From: an uncultured Eubacteriales bacterium
Lineage (GTDB): Bacteria > Bacillota > Clostridia > Oscillospirales > RGIG7773
DNA: 6,242 nt
Assembly (NCBI GenBank): GCA_934541205.1
Contig: CAKTDK010000111.1
Span: forward strand, 1 to 6,242
Reading direction: 5' to 3'
The notes beneath the pieces were generated by a model. It saw only the letters and a program-made list of their open reading frames with translations. It had not been told where the DNA came from and made no database searches. Shown one piece after another: positions 4,855-6,242 of the stretch (positions within the stretch are counted from its first letter, which is position 1; each line of letters begins with the position of its first letter). Made by a program: the position numbers and the translations under genes.

Positions 4855-6242
4855 TTATTCACCCCCATGGGCATTGTTTTTATAATATTTATCAAGCATT
4901 TCTTTATCAATTCTATCCAAATCATCTTTCGGAAGCATAGAAAGAAGAGACCAGCCAATAGATAAGCTTTGCTCTAAAGTTCTGTCCTCACTTATTCCCT
5001 GATTTATAAAATGCCTTTCAAAAGTCTCTCCGAATTCCATATATCTTTTATCATTAACAGATAACTCTTCTTCACCTATTACAGATGCCAAAGATCTTAT
5101 CTCCTGCACCTTTGCATAACAGGCAAAAAGCTGATTTGCCACATCGGGATGATCTTCTCTGGTGTATCCTTTTCCTATACCGTCTTTCATCAAACGGGAT
5201 AACGAAGGCAATACACTTACAGGAGGATATATTCCCTTCTGATATAATCCTCTGTCCAGAACTATCTGACCTTCGGTAATATATCCCGTAAGGTCCGGAA
5301 TAGGATTAGTTATATCATCATTTGGCATAGTTAAAATAGGAAGCTGCGTAACAGACCCTTTTTTTCCTTTTACCATACCAGCTCTTTCATAAATTGAAGC
5401 TAAATCAGAATACAAATATCCCGGATATCCTTTTCTTCCCGGAATCTCTCCTTTGGAAGAAGAAAATTCACGAACAGCTTCAGCATAAGAAGTCATATCA
5501 GTTAAAATAACAAGTATATGCATATCATGTTCAAACGCCAAATATTCAGCCGCAGTAAGTGCACATCTCGGGGTCATAATACGTTCAATTATAGGATCAT
5601 TTGCAAGGTTTAAAAATACGCATACTCTTTCAAGAACTCCTGTTTCCTCAAAAAACTTTTTAAAATAATCCGCAACGTCGTTTTTAACTCCCATAGCAGC
5701 AAAAACTATACCAAAGTCACTATTATTGTCTTTTGCAATTTGAGCCTGACTTACGATTTGCGCCGCAAGTTCATTATGTGGAAGACCTGAACCAGAAAAA
5801 ATAGGCAGCTTTTGCCCTCTAATCAAAGTTGAAAGAACATCTATTGAAGAAATTCCCGTATTAATATAATTTTTCGGATATTCTCTCATAACGGGATTCA
5901 ATGCGCTTCCGTTGACATCTCTTTTTACTTCTGGAAATATCTGTGACAACCCATCAATTACTCTACCAGTACCGTCAAAAAATCTTCCTAATATTTCTTT
6001 AGACAAATTCATTTCCATAGGATGACCTTTAAACTTGGTTTTTACATTGTTAAGGGAAAGACCTTTAGTACCTTCAAAAACCTGAATAATAGCCTTATCA
6101 CCTTGAATTTCAACTATTCTTCCCGTTCTTTTCTTACCATTTTCGACAGATATCTCAACTATTTCCTCGTATGACGCGCCCATAACGCCTTCAATAGCCA
6201 TCAAAGGTCCTGAAAAATCAGATGCGCCTATATATTCAATAC
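4855..6242 (-). CDS. atpB: V-type ATP synthase/ATPase subunit B, 5' truncated at the window edge
   Basis: This is the non-catalytic nucleotide-binding-fold subunit of the V1/A1 head, which alternates with catalytic subunit A in a hexamer. Reading back from the ATG at 6201 the frame stays open to the window end and encodes IEYIGASDFSGPL before MAIEGVMG, the conserved N-terminus of the family. The real start is therefore just outside, probably within a few codons. About 461 residues are present. In place of a Walker A P-loop it has SGSGLPHNELAAQI, as expected for B. Other hallmarks are FAAMGVKNDVADYF, NLANDPIIERI, LTDMTSYAEA, PGRKGYPGYLYSDLA and PNDDITNPIPDLTGYITEGQI. PSLSRLMKDGIG holds the arginine that reaches into the A-subunit site (equivalent to Arg350 of E. 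hirae). Subunit A is expected directly upstream. Whether the enzyme pumps Na+ or H+ cannot be told, since the rotor-ring gene is not in the window. Confidence 0.97.
   Translation of the reverse strand, partial: IEYIGASDFSGPLMAIEGVMGASYEEIVEISVENGKKRTGRIVEIQGDKAIIQVFEGTKGLSLNNVKTKFKGHPMEMNLSKEILGRFFDGTGRVIDGLSQIFPEVKRDVNGSALNPVMREYPKNYINTGISSIDVLSTLIRGQKLPIFSGSGLPHNELAAQIVSQAQIAKDNNSDFGIVFAAMGVKNDVADYFKKFFEETGVLERVCVFLNLANDPIIERIMTPRCALTAAEYLAFEHDMHILVILTDMTSYAEAVREFSSSKGEIPGRKGYPGYLYSDLASIYERAGMVKGKKGSVTQLPILTMPNDDITNPIPDLTGYITEGQIVLDRGLYQKGIYPPVSVLPSLSRLMKDGIGKGYTREDHPDVANQLFACYAKVQEIRSLASVIGEEELSVNDKRYMEFGETFERHFINQGISEDRTLEQSLSIGWSLLSMLPKDDLDRIDKEMLDKYYKNNAHGGE
4859..4866 (-). promoter_or_regulatory. 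Ribosome binding site for the TTG start of subunit D
   Basis: The minus strand reads GGGGGTGA, one mismatch from GGAGGTGA, 6 nt before TTG. It lies in the last three codons before the stop of subunit B, so translation of D is probably coupled to termination of B. Confidence 0.7.

Noticed and set aside
5085..5279. 64-codon plus-strand open frame inside atpB
   Set aside because: It is antisense to highly conserved ATPase subunit B sequence and its translation resembles no family I know.
1..6242. Search for CRISPR repeats, insertion-sequence ends, tRNA, phage or defence genes
   Set aside because: No direct-repeat arrays, transposase motifs, tRNA cloverleaf or phage-type genes were visible. The coding space is filled by metabolic, transport and ATPase genes.

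Overview
The window looks like chromosomal DNA from a low-GC anaerobic Bacillota, most likely a gut-type Clostridia. This rests on the strong A/T bias, consensus AGGAGG-type ribosome binding sites, TTG start codons, short U-tailed terminators, and a V-type (not F-type) rotary ATPase whose subunits read like clostridial ones. No mobile element, tRNA, rRNA, CRISPR array or origin was seen.

Left half (1-2720), plus strand: the 3' part of a TIM-barrel sugar isomerase/epimerase, then two different Gfo/Idh/MocA-family NAD(P)-dependent oxidoreductases. The first two are 24 nt apart and clearly form one operon. The third follows a 70-nt gap holding a long perfect hairpin, so it is either the next operon gene or separately controlled. 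Together they suggest oxidation and epimerisation or cleavage of a sugar, polyol or glycoside. The substrate cannot be read from the sequence. The block ends at a strong hairpin terminator shared with the convergent gene.

Right half (2718-6242), minus strand: at the far right are V-type ATPase subunit B (its start lies beyond the window) and subunit D, tightly coupled with a 2-nt gap, as the visible end of an ATPase operon. A near-consensus sigma-A promoter starts 4 nt beyond the subunit D stop codon. It fires into a leader of roughly 175 nt that carries a CCTCCTTT anti-Shine-Dalgarno element, a possible 29-codon leader peptide and a terminator-like hairpin with a GNRA tetraloop. After the leader comes a membrane protein of the CNNM/CBS/CorC ('hemolysin-like', divalent-cation transport) family, which begins at TTG behind a perfect AGGAGG.

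The protein-coding genes are members of known families. The most noteworthy element is the leader at 4029-4205, whose layout (promoter, anti-SD, terminator, SD) fits an attenuator, riboswitch or small RNA that I cannot match to a known class. Two of the three minus-strand starts would be mis-called if only ATG were allowed, and the ATPase B gene is open at the window edge.
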